In this document: positions 27,171-35,736 of the stretch, piece by piece
How the letters are laid out: the number at the start of each line of letters is the position of its first letter
Position numbering within the stretch: the first letter of the stretch is position 1
DNA from: an uncultured Lachnospiraceae bacterium
GTDB taxonomy: Bacteria > Bacillota > Clostridia > Lachnospirales > Lachnospiraceae
Assembly: GCA_949840915.1 (NCBI GenBank)
Contig: CATKXY010000002.1
Location: 1-64,000, forward strand
Length of the DNA stretch: 64,000 bases
Direction of reading: 5' to 3'
Made by a program: the position numbers and the translations under genes
The notes under the pieces: model-generated
Seen by the model: only the letters and a program-made list of their open reading frames with translations
Told to the model about the DNA's origin: nothing
The model's database searches: none

Positions 27171-28289
27171 TTAATTGGATGCTTTCACAGAGAGCGTTCG
27201 CACAATCAAGCCGTTTTCCCCTTGTACGACATATCGGATTCCTTGTTTCGTCGCAAAGTCTCTGCTCAGTCTGTTTTCTGCTGCACCAAAGTCGTAGATA
27301 TATAGTTCATTTGTGTCTGTGTTCCAAAAATGGCAGCAGGAGCTGTAGCTTGTCAGATAATAACCGTTTTCATTCATGGCGCTGGCGTTGAAAAATCTGC
27401 CGGCTGAAACGGATACCGGAAGCTTTGATGCTTCCTGATATGTTCCGTCCGATAATTCTCCGATGCTCACAATATTCTCTGCTTCGCTGCTTTCAGTTTC
27501 CCGGCTCGATAATAAAACCGTATCCTGTTTACAGACGGCATAGTCTGCCTGCTGTTCCAGCATAATCGTATCTGTGAGTTCGTCTGCCGTAAAATCATAG
27601 CGGTACAGAGTGCATTGCTGACAGTTTCCGTTTGCTAAGCTCTCTATTGTAAATAGGATATTGCTGCCGTCTGCAGAAACACAGCCGATCTGCTCACCGT
27701 CGCCCATACCGGTTTTGGCGTCATATTCACGGACAGCCTGGTAGACGACAGTCTCCGTTCCGGTTAGCGAATCTGATAAAATCAAAGCTTCCCGATATTG
27801 TTTTTCCTCAGTCCGCTGTTGTTTGATCAAGAGATGATCACGGAACGCATAGATACAATAGGCATCTTCTCCGGCGGCTTCCCTTGCGGTTTTGTCAGGA
27901 GACAGCGTCAGAACTTTATGTACCACATCGTCCGCTTCCTTATAGGTGATATTTAATATCAGGTCTGTGTCATTCTGTAACGTGTCATAATAATATACGC
28001 AGTCAGTCTCACAGATTGTAATATCTTCACCCGAAAAAGACAGGAAATGCCATGCCAGATCATCTCTTACTTCCGGGCCGTTCATTTTTTCGCGCAGAGT
28101 GAGACAATAATAAATGCCTTCGTCTGTAATGCCTGCGATGCCGGCGTCCGGCGGCAAATTATTCAGCCCGATATCAGATGTTTCCCAACAATTATTGGAC
28201 AGTATGACGGATGCTTCTCTCGTTTTGGCGCATCCGCACACAGTGAGCAGAAAAAGGGATATAAAGCATAAAATATAGCGTTTAGTCAT
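27171..28289 (-). CDS. Lipoprotein, paralogue of the preceding lipoprotein
   Basis: A 372-residue lipoprotein: signal helix then lipobox LTVCGC (about residue 20). It shares with the lipoprotein upstream (28319-29404) the motifs ITDEGIYYC, WHFLSFSGEDI, DTDLILN and LSPD(K/G)T, so they are diverged tandem paralogues. Repeating short beta segments with aspartate-glycine turns suggest a beta-propeller-like fold, but I name no family. It ends the operon that starts with the C39-like peptidase; 29 bases separate it from the preceding gene. Its place beside a peptidase and a signalling regulator suggests an envelope or peptide-sensing role. Confidence 0.7.
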   Translation of the reverse strand: MTKRYILCFISLFLLTVCGCAKTREASVILSNNCWETSDIGLNNLPPDAGIAGITDEGIYYCLTLREKMNGPEVRDDLAWHFLSFSGEDITICETDCVYYYDTLQNDTDLILNITYKEADDVVHKVLTLSPDKTAREAAGEDAYCIYAFRDHLLIKQQRTEEKQYREALILSDSLTGTETVVYQAVREYDAKTGMGDGEQIGCVSADGSNILFTIESLANGNCQQCTLYRYDFTADELTDTIMLEQQADYAVCKQDTVLLSSRETESSEAENIVSIGELSDGTYQEASKLPVSVSAGRFFNASAMNENGYYLTSYSSCCHFWNTDTNELYIYDFGAAENRLSRDFATKQGIRYVVQGENGLIVRTLSVKASN

Positions 28290-28318
28290 GTAGCGCTCCT
28301 TAATTGATGCGGACTCTT

Positions 28319-29404
28319 TTATTCAGCCGATGAGTTGACAGATGAATTGACATAGAGAGTACGCACAAAAGCATCGCTTCCCTCGCGGATTATGTATCGA
28401 ATCCCCTGTCTGGTGATAGAACGTCCTTCCGTGTTTATTGGCATAAAGTCATAAACATAGATTTCATTAGTATTTGTATCCCAGAAATAGCCGGATAAAT
28501 AACATGATATATAGATTCCATCCGGAGTATAGGCGGAGGTGTAAATAGGGTTTGCCGAGGTCATCAAAGGAATTTTTACTTTTTCCTGATATTTACCGTC
28601 TGCAATTTCTCCGATGCTTCCCGGTTCTTTGTTCAATGACAGCAAGGCCGCATTTCCTGCGCGGACTGCACATAGGACGTCCTGTTCGACTAAAATTTTA
28701 TCCGTAATCCCGGCATTTGAAATATCGTAGGTATACAGCCAGTTCTGCGCTTTGCCACTAAGGGTTTCCTTGACGGTAAAAACGATTTCCTGATCCGTTA
28801 AGCAAACCGACATAATATCCTCGCCCGTCATAGTGCCGGTATGTTGTGATGCCCGATAGACCGTAGTCTCTGTACCGGCTGAAAGATCAGATAAAATCAG
28901 GGTATTATCATATGATATTCCATCTTTACTAAAATTATTCCTGATACTGGCAATCAAACCGCCGGATGCAGCAATAAAAGGAAGCTGCGAAGCATTCTGC
29001 CGGAATAACTCTCTGACGGTTCCGTCAGGGGATATTACCACCACTTTTATGCCTTCTTCATCGTTCAGGGCTAAAATTAAATCAGGGTCATTTAGAACAC
29101 TGGTATAGTAGCTTATGGAAGCTTCCTGATAAATCGGGATATCTTCGCCGGAGTAAGTCAGAAAGTGCCAGCCGGCATCGATGTAGGAGGACTTAGGGTC
29201 AGCCTGATCGCGGCAATAATAGATGCCCTCATCGGTGATAGCTTCGACATAGGTATTGGCATCCTGAGGCAGATTCGTTATTTTTACATCCGATATCTCC
29301 CAACCGTCTCCGGTTTGTCTGACAGACATGCTCTCGGTTTTAGAGCATCCGCAAAAACTCAGCAGACAAAGCAACAGCAGAGATATAAAGTATCGCTTTA
29401 CCAT
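28319..29404 (-). CDS. Lipoprotein, first of two tandem paralogues
   Basis: A 361-residue lipoprotein with a lipobox in SFCGC (about residue 18). The signal sequence MVKRYFISLLLLCLL resembles that of its paralogue downstream. Shared motifs are ITDEGIYYC, WHFLTYSGEDI, DPDLIL and VISPDGT, arranged as short repeated beta segments. Its ATG lies within the last codons of the C39-like peptidase gene (ATGGTAA), so translation is coupled. The family is not recognised. Because it is lipid-anchored and beta-rich, it could be a scaffold or inhibitor for the peptidase. Confidence 0.7.
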   Translation of the reverse strand: MVKRYFISLLLLCLLSFCGCSKTESMSVRQTGDGWEISDVKITNLPQDANTYVEAITDEGIYYCRDQADPKSSYIDAGWHFLTYSGEDIPIYQEASISYYTSVLNDPDLILALNDEEGIKVVVISPDGTVRELFRQNASQLPFIAASGGLIASIRNNFSKDGISYDNTLILSDLSAGTETTVYRASQHTGTMTGEDIMSVCLTDQEIVFTVKETLSGKAQNWLYTYDISNAGITDKILVEQDVLCAVRAGNAALLSLNKEPGSIGEIADGKYQEKVKIPLMTSANPIYTSAYTPDGIYISCYLSGYFWDTNTNEIYVYDFMPINTEGRSITRQGIRYIIREGSDAFVRTLYVNSSVNSSAE

Positions 29405-30111
29405 ACGATAGCTTTCCTAAAGTGTGCCGTGTTTGCGCTGTACAGAATATCCTGAGAATATTCAGCGGTACCTGTAAAATTGGGATGAGGATCGGTTATG
29501 TACACAACACCTTCCGTATCCGAGTATCCGCTGACATTTATAAAGTGGCCCTTGGTAGAATAAGGGAATTTTTTCTGCTCAAATAATTTTTCCGTATTGA
29601 TATCCAGAACTGCAGGCCGGTCGAAATAGATGCTGATACGTATTCTTTCCATCCATTCCTTTTGAGTCGTAATGGCAGAATAAACATAGTATCTTTCATC
29701 GATACAGGTGTTTATCACGCCCGGTATCATTTTCATATCTGTTCCGTCTTCCGTAGTTCCTAATAAAGCGGCATATTCGTCTTGTGACAGAGAGCTGCCG
29801 TTAATTCGGTTTACGACCTGCTTGACTGTTGCAGGGCCGCAGTACCAGCCGGTCTCTTGCTTAAACGCAGTAATGCTCAATTTATTCTCGATGGGATAGG
29901 CGTTCCTCATTCTGCGGAGCGCCTGAATTTTTTCAGCCTCCCGCTGGCGCATTTCTACCGGAATATAATCTATGGCGCCTTCTTCATAAGTTAAATCTCC
30001 ATCCACATCCATTGCCAATACCGGTGTTTTTTCCACAAAAAATGCGGTTATCAAAATACCTGCTATCAGAGATTTGCAAAGCATTTTTTTGATTATGTGT
30101 TGTTTTTTCAT
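29398..30111 (-). CDS. Secreted C39-like (papain-fold) cysteine peptidase
   Basis: A 237-residue protein with an N-terminal signal or anchor helix (about 10-32) and a C39_2-type papain-fold domain. The catalytic cysteine is C91 in WYCGPATVKQVVN, with H189 in KGHFINVSGY and D207 in YITDPHP, in the order of the family. Related domains process or degrade peptides outside the cell, unlike the C39 leader peptidases fused to ABC exporters. ATG 30111 is chosen for the GGAAGGGA before it, over an ATG at 30135. It is the first gene of a minus-strand operon with two lipoproteins, divergent from a LytTR regulator. Confidence 0.75.
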   Translation of the reverse strand: MKKQHIIKKMLCKSLIAGILITAFFVEKTPVLAMDVDGDLTYEEGAIDYIPVEMRQREAEKIQALRRMRNAYPIENKLSITAFKQETGWYCGPATVKQVVNRINGSSLSQDEYAALLGTTEDGTDMKMIPGVINTCIDERYYVYSAITTQKEWMERIRISIYFDRPAVLDINTEKLFEQKKFPYSTKGHFINVSGYSDTEGVVYITDPHPNFTGTAEYSQDILYSANTAHFRKAIVW

Positions 30112-30243
30112 AACAATCCCTTCCTTTCCAAACATAGTAAATATATACGATTTGTAACGGTTACAGAATACAGTATTTTTGATGGATATTCTATAGATTT
30201 TACATGAAAAGACATTTTTTCAGCTGTTTTGGTTAATTATGAC

Positions 30244-30272
30244 TTGCCTTTCCATTTTAGATTATGTAAAAT
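30244..30272 (+). promoter_or_regulatory. Sigma-A promoter of the LytTR gene
   Basis: TTGCCT (30244-30249) and TAAAAT (30267-30272) are spaced 17 bases, 55 bases before the start codon. The same gap holds the divergent operon's upstream region. Confidence 0.65.
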
Positions 30273-30326
30273 AGAAACAATATAGGGATGTTACTGTGAA
30301 TTATTACTATATGAAAGGGATTTAAT

Positions 30327-30815
30327 ATGCATATATTTATTTGCGGCGACGATGTCAACAGTAATACACGGGTGATAGAGGATTTAAAAACATATTTTGA
30401 TCGAACCGGGTTCCAATCTCCCAGGATCGAAGTATTTCACACCGGCAGAGAGCTGCTTGAGAATGCGCGGCAGTTATATGCTGCCGGAGAAGTTAAGATA
30501 CCGCTGGAGACAAGACAAGGCGTTTTTTCCGTGTCGGCACAGGAAATTATTTTAGTGGAAACTCAAAACAGGAAAGTGATCGCACGTACTGTTTCGGAGG
30601 ATTTTGAATTGCTTCATTCAATGGACTACTGGCTCCGGCGGCTTCGGGCTACGGACTGCTTTTTTCAGACCCACAGAAGCTATATCATCAATATGGAATA
30701 TGTGGATTCTTTCGACCATTCGCTGGTCTGGCTCTGTAATAACCGATATACGGCGTATTTGACGCGCAGAAAATATCAGTTGTTTAAGGAAACGTATCTG
30801 AGCTATATACAGTAA
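30327..30815 (+). CDS. LytTR-domain regulator with a collapsed receiver
   Basis: A 162-residue protein. Residues 1-48 look like the first helix-strand unit of a receiver (MHIFICGDD, then EVFHTGRELLE), but the phosphoacceptor aspartate strand and everything to the last receiver helix are absent. Residue 55 onward is a LytTR DNA-binding domain (QEIILVETQNRKVIAR, ...FFQTHRSYIINMEYVDSF). LytTR domains bind tandem repeats and control quorum, bacteriocin or envelope genes. Without an aspartate site it cannot be phosphorylated in the usual way. It is divergent from the C39-peptidase/lipoprotein operon and is the likely regulator of it. ATG 30327 follows GAAAGGGA. Confidence 0.75.
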   Translation: MHIFICGDDVNSNTRVIEDLKTYFDRTGFQSPRIEVFHTGRELLENARQLYAAGEVKIPLETRQGVFSVSAQEIILVETQNRKVIARTVSEDFELLHSMDYWLRRLRATDCFFQTHRSYIINMEYVDSFDHSLVWLCNNRYTAYLTRRKYQLFKETYLSYIQ

Positions 30816-30942
30816 CGATGAGATAGTACGGATTATATGATTTTATGAAGATTCTCTTAAAACATCCGGAGAAATGTTTCTTTTTCAGGCAAAAGCATGT
30901 AAAATCAAAAAAGAAATATCCGAGAAGTACGGGAGGAGCATT

Positions 30943-32748
30943 ATGCGGTTTTTGCTGGCGGCAGTCAATGCCAAATATATTCATTCCAATCCGGCAGTTT
31001 ATAGTCTTCGGGCTTATGCAGGAGAGGAGCTGCAGCCGCATATCGATCTGGCGGAGTATACGATTAACCAGGAAATGCAGGAAATTTTGGCGGATATCTA
31101 TCATCGGAAGCCAAATGCTGTGGGTTTCTCCTGTTATATCTGGAATTGGAACCGAATCCGGGAACTGATCCGGGAGCTGCCCAAGCTTCTGCCGGACACG
31201 GATATCTGGCTGGGCGGTCCGGAAGTGAGCTTTGACGCTCCCGGGATACTGAAAAGCTTTCCTCAAGTGAGAGGTATCATGGCAGGCGAGGGTGAGGCTG
31301 CGTTCAAGGAGCTGCTGCAGTGGTATGCGGATGCCGGAACGGACACAGAGACGACGCTGAATCAAATCCCCGGATTGTGTCTGCCCTCGGGTTATACGCC
31401 GGCGCGGGAGCTTATGGATATAAACGCGCTGCCGTTTCTTTATGCCTCCGGAAAGACGGATGGATCTGACGGTCTTTCGCCTTTTGCCAACCGGATCATC
31501 TATTATGAGAGCAGCAGAGGCTGTCCTTATCGCTGCAGCTATTGTCTGTCCGCTATTGACAAGAGGGTGAGGCTGCGGAATATTGAGACTGTTGAGCGGG
31601 AGCTGCAGTTTTTTCTGGACAAACGGGTGAGACAGGTGAAATTTGTGGATCGCACCTTCAACTGTGACCACGGTCACGCCATGGCGGTCTGGCAGTATAT
31701 CCATAAACATGACAATGGTATCACAAATTTTCATTTTGAAATTTCGGCGGATATTCTTCGGGAGGAAGAGATCGCTCTTTTAAACAGTCTGCGCCCGGGA
31801 CAGATTCAGTTGGAGATCGGTGTGCAGTCCGTGAATCCCAAGACGCTGAATGCCGTCTGCCGGACAGCGGATATGGAACGGTTGGAGTATGCTGTGGCTG
31901 CCGTTCAACGGGGATGCAATATCCATCTGCATCTGGATCTGATCGCGGGACTTCCCTATGAGGATTATGCAAGCTTTGGGCAGTCCTTTAACCGGGTCCA
32001 TGCCATGAAGCCTCAGCAGCTTCAACTCGGTTTTTTGAAGGTGCTGAAGGGGGCTCCCATGGCGCAGGCAGCGGAACGGTTCGGCATTGCCTATCTGGAT
32101 GAGCCCCCCTATGAGGTGCTTTATACAAATTGGCTCAGCTATGGAGAGGTGCTGCGGCTGAAGCGGGTGGAGGAGATGGTGGAACGGTATTACAACAGCA
32201 ATCAGTTCACCCATACGCTGTCCTTTTTACAGCGGGCTTTTGAGCATCCTTTTGCCATGTATGAGGCGTTGGCCGATTTTTATGAGGAGAAGGGATTTTT
32301 TGCGGAGAGTCCGGCCAGAGCCTATCACTATCAGGTACTGTTAGAGTTTGCCGGATGCCGGGACAGCGCCAATGAGGACGTATACAGGGAACTGCTTACT
32401 TTCGATCTGTATCTGCGGGAGAATCTCAAGAGCCGCCCGGAGTTTGCGGATGATTTGCGGGAGCGGCCGGAGACAAAGCGGTTTATCAGAGAATTTTACC
32501 GGATAGAGGCGCAGGAACATAAATTTTTGCCGGCTTACGAGGGTTATGACTGGAAGCAGTTGAGCAGGATGACACATCTGGAGCCGTTTCGGTATGCGGT
32601 GTGGAATCCGGCGGAAATAACCGATGATTCGGATAGGTCCGTGCGGTATGTGCTGTTTGATTATGAGAGCCGCAGTCCGCTGACCAGAGAGGCCGGGATA
32701 CGGGTGATTGAATCGCACAGATCAGTATGTGAGAGGTTTGCAGAATGA
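30943..32748 (+). CDS. B12-binding-domain radical SAM protein (DUF4080 type)
   Basis: A 601-residue radical SAM enzyme. The N-terminal 180 residues form a cobalamin-binding-like Rossmann domain (VGFSCYIWNWNRI, LGGPEVSFDA). The radical SAM core has CPYRCSYC with cluster cysteines C194, C198 and C201, and a C-terminal DUF4080-like region follows. It probably uses S-adenosylmethionine radical chemistry on an unknown substrate. ATG 30943 follows GGGAGGAG, while an ATG at 30874 would only add weak residues. It overlaps the next gene by four bases (ATGA), coupling it to a DEDDh exonuclease. Confidence 0.85.
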   Translation: MRFLLAAVNAKYIHSNPAVYSLRAYAGEELQPHIDLAEYTINQEMQEILADIYHRKPNAVGFSCYIWNWNRIRELIRELPKLLPDTDIWLGGPEVSFDAPGILKSFPQVRGIMAGEGEAAFKELLQWYADAGTDTETTLNQIPGLCLPSGYTPARELMDINALPFLYASGKTDGSDGLSPFANRIIYYESSRGCPYRCSYCLSAIDKRVRLRNIETVERELQFFLDKRVRQVKFVDRTFNCDHGHAMAVWQYIHKHDNGITNFHFEISADILREEEIALLNSLRPGQIQLEIGVQSVNPKTLNAVCRTADMERLEYAVAAVQRGCNIHLHLDLIAGLPYEDYASFGQSFNRVHAMKPQQLQLGFLKVLKGAPMAQAAERFGIAYLDEPPYEVLYTNWLSYGEVLRLKRVEEMVERYYNSNQFTHTLSFLQRAFEHPFAMYEALADFYEEKGFFAESPARAYHYQVLLEFAGCRDSANEDVYRELLTFDLYLRENLKSRPEFADDLRERPETKRFIREFYRIEAQEHKFLPAYEGYDWKQLSRMTHLEPFRYAVWNPAEITDDSDRSVRYVLFDYESRSPLTREAGIRVIESHRSVCERFAE

Positions 32749-33488
32749 CAGATACTTATATCAGTATTGATTTGGAGACAACAGGATTAAATCCCCGTCG
32801 GGATAAAATGATTGAGATTGGTGCGCTGAAGGTTGAAAAGGGAAAGATTATTGACAGGCTGTCCACGTTTGTGAATCCGGGCCGTCAGCTGGAGGAACGG
32901 ATTGTCCGGCTCACGGGGATACGGGATGAAGATCTGATAGACGCCCCTTATATAGAGGATGTGCTGCCGGAGGTATTGCATTTTATCGGAGAGCTGCCCC
33001 TGCTTGGACATAGTGTGCTGTTTGATTTTTCTTTTTTGAAAAAGGCGGCTGTGGATCAGAGGATTTCGTTTGAGAAATATGCTCTTGATACCCTGCGGAT
33101 CGCCCGCAGATACCTGGCGGATCTCGAGCACAGGAGTCTGGATTACCTCTGCGGGTATTATGGTATTCCTCACCGTGCCCACAGAGCATTGGAGGATGCC
33201 GAGGCCACCCATATTCTCTATCAGAGGCTGGCAGAGTCGTTTTACGGGAAAGACGAGACCGGTTTATTTATCCCCGCACCCCTGCATTATCAGGCAAAGA
33301 GGGACACTCCGGCCACAAAAGCGCAAAAAGAACAGTTATATTCTCTGCTCAGGCAGCATAGAATAGTTTTGAATGCGGATGTGGAAAGACTTACCAGAAG
33401 CGAGGTGAGCAGATTTATCGATCAGATCCGAAGCCGTCAGCTCGTTCCCTCAGATGACGGAGAATCACTTCCCTGTTCAGAGAGTTAA
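32745..33488 (+). CDS. DEDDh 3'-5' exonuclease (DnaQ/PolC-type)
   Basis: A 247-residue exonuclease-fold protein. The DEDDh residues are in SIDLETTGL (D9 and E11), LLGHSVLFDFSFLK (D near 91) and HRALEDAEATHILY (H near 150 and D near 155). These digest DNA or RNA ends with two metal ions. A C-terminal 65-residue tail (KAQKEQLYSLLRQHRIVL) has a small helical domain. Its final 74 bases run antisense to the end of the next gene. It begins inside the radical SAM stop (ATGA) and may be its functional partner, although no joint role is known to me. Confidence 0.85.
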   Translation: MTDTYISIDLETTGLNPRRDKMIEIGALKVEKGKIIDRLSTFVNPGRQLEERIVRLTGIRDEDLIDAPYIEDVLPEVLHFIGELPLLGHSVLFDFSFLKKAAVDQRISFEKYALDTLRIARRYLADLEHRSLDYLCGYYGIPHRAHRALEDAEATHILYQRLAESFYGKDETGLFIPAPLHYQAKRDTPATKAQKEQLYSLLRQHRIVLNADVERLTRSEVSRFIDQIRSRQLVPSDDGESLPCSES

Positions 33489-34041
33489 GCCCTTCCGCAG
33501 TACTCATAAGAGCAGGAATTTTGTCCTGCTGTCCGTTCCTGATATAAATATCAGCGAGCAGGTCGTAGGTCCGGCTGACGTCCGTCCGGGTACTTACGGC
33601 AAATTCCAGAATTGTGCGGGCGGGCTCAGTCTGTTCTGCCTGATAGAGCAGATCAGCCCACTGCTGAAGTGTGCTTGCCAGCAGTGTATAATTCTGATCA
33701 TACTGCGTCAGGGCCGTTATGTTGGCTGTGCCGTATTCCAGCTTCAGGTCGGTGTTGGAAAAGCCTGTGAGATTCACCACCGTCGTTTGAGACAGTTCGT
33801 TGATTACGCGAAGACATTCCGCGACTTTTTCGTTATCCTCCAATAGATGCATGGGCAGGCTTTCCAGCGGAATTTTGATATAGTCCAGCCCGTCGAGAGG
33901 TTTGTGGCGGGTCTGATTGGCCCGGTGTTCTCTGTCCCAGAAACGCTTCTCTTCATCGGCCTCTAATCTGCGGGACTTGCGCACATTATGGTTGATCACC
34001 ATACAAAATATGATTAAACTTGCCAAAATATAAAATTTCAT
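33415..34041 (-). CDS. N-terminally anchored protein of unknown function
   Basis: A 208-residue protein with one N-terminal membrane helix (about 3-18) and a helical, TPR-like soluble part (LYQAEQTEPARTILEFAVSTRTDVSRTYDLLADIYIRNG). The repeat-like pairs of helices suggest protein binding. Its last 74 bases overlap the end of the convergent exonuclease gene. No family is recognised. It is probably a membrane-bound scaffold. Confidence 0.6.
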   Translation of the reverse strand: MKFYILASLIIFCMVINHNVRKSRRLEADEEKRFWDREHRANQTRHKPLDGLDYIKIPLESLPMHLLEDNEKVAECLRVINELSQTTVVNLTGFSNTDLKLEYGTANITALTQYDQNYTLLASTLQQWADLLYQAEQTEPARTILEFAVSTRTDVSRTYDLLADIYIRNGQQDKIPALMSTAEGLNSLNREVILRHLRERADGFGSDR

Positions 34042-34089
34042 ATATAATATCCTTTCAGAATTAAAGGTAATAAGGAATGAGGAATCGCA

Positions 34090-34197
34090 ATGTTTAATAT
34101 GAACAACAAGAAGACAAAACAGCGTGTGGCCGGTATTATTATTGTTCTTCTGGTACTCGCTATGATAATTCCCACTTTATCATATTTTTTTTATTAA
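34090..34197 (+). CDS. 35-residue single-pass membrane miniprotein
   Basis: The frame from ATG 34090 to TAA 34195-34197 encodes 35 residues: a basic N-terminus (NNKKTKQRVAG) and one hydrophobic helix (IIIVLLVLAMIIPTL) ending SYFFY. A weak GAGGAATCG ribosome site precedes it. The layout (basic start, one helix with a proline near its end) recalls Prli42, the membrane miniprotein that recruits the stressosome in Listeria. This is only a resemblance of shape, and no stressosome genes are visible here. It sits between a minus-strand gene and vanW, in frame and preserved. Confidence 0.5.
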   Translation: MFNMNNKKTKQRVAGIIIVLLVLAMIIPTLSYFFY

Positions 34198-34222
34198 TTC
34201 AAATTTTTTTGCAGAGCTGATT

Positions 34223-34247
34223 GTCAGTGCCGCTTTGGCGGCATGAC
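34223..34247 (+). other. Hairpin before the VanW gene
   Basis: GTCAGTGCCGC and GCGGCATGAC form a ten-pair stem with one bulged base, ending just before the ribosome site of the next gene. No T-run follows, so it is not a usual terminator. It could be an mRNA stabiliser or translational element. Confidence 0.35.
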
Positions 34248-34258
34248 GGGAGGATTGA

Positions 34259-35728
34259 ATGAAAGTTATGTGGAAAAAAGGAAGTCTTATTTTGGGCTTC
34301 ATGGTTCTGGTTTTGAGCTTTGGAGCGAAAGCGGAGGCCGCCGGCAAGGAGACTATTAAGCCGGGAATCTATGCGGGAGAGATCGATCTGTCCGGCAAGA
34401 CGGTTACGGAAGCCAAGGCTGCGGTGGAATTTTATGTTGAGGGATTACAGTCCACAGAGGTCACCCTGGAGGCGGCGGGCGGTCACAAAGTGACTGTCAC
34501 GGCAGGTGATCTGGGTGTGTCCTGGGCGAATACCGATCTGCCCCAGCAGGCGTTCGGACTGGGCAGAACGGGCAATGTCATCGAGCGCTACAAGCAGCTT
34601 AAGGATCTGGAGCATGAAAATTATGTCTTTTCGATAGATTTGGAATTTGATGTGGAGGCCATTGACTCTGTACTGGCCGGTAAGTGTGTGAAGTACGATC
34701 AAAAGGCGGTGAATGTATCCCTGACCCGGACAGAGGACGGGCAGTTTGAGGTAGTGGAGGGCCAGATCGGCTCGGCTCTGGATGTGGAGCGCTCCATCGA
34801 CAAAATTTATGATTATCTGACAGGAGACTGGGATCAAAAGCCCTGTGAGATCGCGCTGGACGTTGTGGCGTCACAGCCCAGGGGAAATGCGGAGGAGCTG
34901 GCGGAGGTGACGGATCTGCTGGCAAGCTTTACCACCTCTTACAGTACTTCCGGTCCTTCCCGATCCGCCAATGTGGAGAACGGATGTAATCTGATTAACG
35001 GGACGACGCTGTATCCCGGCGAGGAGTTTTCCACCTATGAAGCGGTGGCTCCTTTCACAGAGAAAAACGGCTATTATATGGCCGGCTCTTATTTGAACGG
35101 TAAGGTTGTAGACAGTCTGGGCGGAGGCATCTGTCAGGTGTCCACCACTCTGTATAACGCGGTGCTGAAGGCAGAACTCGAAGTGACGGAACGCCATAAT
35201 CACTCCATGATCGTCGCCTATGTGAGTCCTTCTGCGGATGCGGCCATTGCGGAGAGCGCGGGTAAGGATTTCCGGTTTAAAAATAATCTGGATTATCCTG
35301 TTTATATTGAGGGTTATACACAGAATAAAAGAATAACTTTTAATATTTACGGAAAAGAAACCAGACCGGAGGGCCGTGAGGTAAAATATGAGAGTGAGGT
35401 GCTGGAGGTTATCAATCCCACTACGGATGCCATCTATGCAGACAACACCAAGCCTATCGGCTATATCGTTACGGAGAGTGCGCACACCGGCTACAAGGCC
35501 CGTCTCTGGAAGATTGTCACGGAGGACGGCGCAGAAGTGAGCCGGGAGCAGATAAACAGCAGCAGTTATAAAATGTCGCCCAGGAGCGCAACGGTGGGAA
35601 CCTCTACCGGAGACGCGAATGCATACAATGAAATTATGGCGGCGATCGGGACCAGCAGCATCGACCATGTGAAAAATGTGATTGGGATTCTCACCGCACC
35701 TCCGCCGGTGGTGGAGGATGAGGAGTAG
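34259..35728 (+). CDS. VanW-family protein with N-terminal peptidoglycan-binding-like domain
   Basis: A 489-residue exported protein. A signal peptide ends near AEAAG (about 27). Residues 30-210 are the PG_binding_4-like domain frequent in YoaR/VanW proteins, and 240-375 hold the VanW domain (GNGGICQVSTTLYNAVLKAELEVTERHNHSMIV-type, here LGGGICQVSTTLYNA and ERHNHSMIVAYV). The last 100 residues are G5-like. VanW proteins accompany vancomycin-resistance clusters in some species but are widespread, and their exact role is unknown. A VanZ-family gene lies 3.3 kb downstream in the same transcription direction. The start ATG 34259 follows GGGAGG. Confidence 0.88.
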   Translation: MKVMWKKGSLILGFMVLVLSFGAKAEAAGKETIKPGIYAGEIDLSGKTVTEAKAAVEFYVEGLQSTEVTLEAAGGHKVTVTAGDLGVSWANTDLPQQAFGLGRTGNVIERYKQLKDLEHENYVFSIDLEFDVEAIDSVLAGKCVKYDQKAVNVSLTRTEDGQFEVVEGQIGSALDVERSIDKIYDYLTGDWDQKPCEIALDVVASQPRGNAEELAEVTDLLASFTTSYSTSGPSRSANVENGCNLINGTTLYPGEEFSTYEAVAPFTEKNGYYMAGSYLNGKVVDSLGGGICQVSTTLYNAVLKAELEVTERHNHSMIVAYVSPSADAAIAESAGKDFRFKNNLDYPVYIEGYTQNKRITFNIYGKETRPEGREVKYESEVLEVINPTTDAIYADNTKPIGYIVTESAHTGYKARLWKIVTEDGAEVSREQINSSSYKMSPRSATVGTSTGDANAYNEIMAAIGTSSIDHVKNVIGILTAPPPVVEDEE

Positions 35729-35736
35729 GTATATTT

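Noticed and set aside
34201..34258. Vancomycin-resistance cluster with vanW and vanZ
   Set aside because: No vanHAX or VanRS-type genes are present; vanW and vanZ families are widespread alone.
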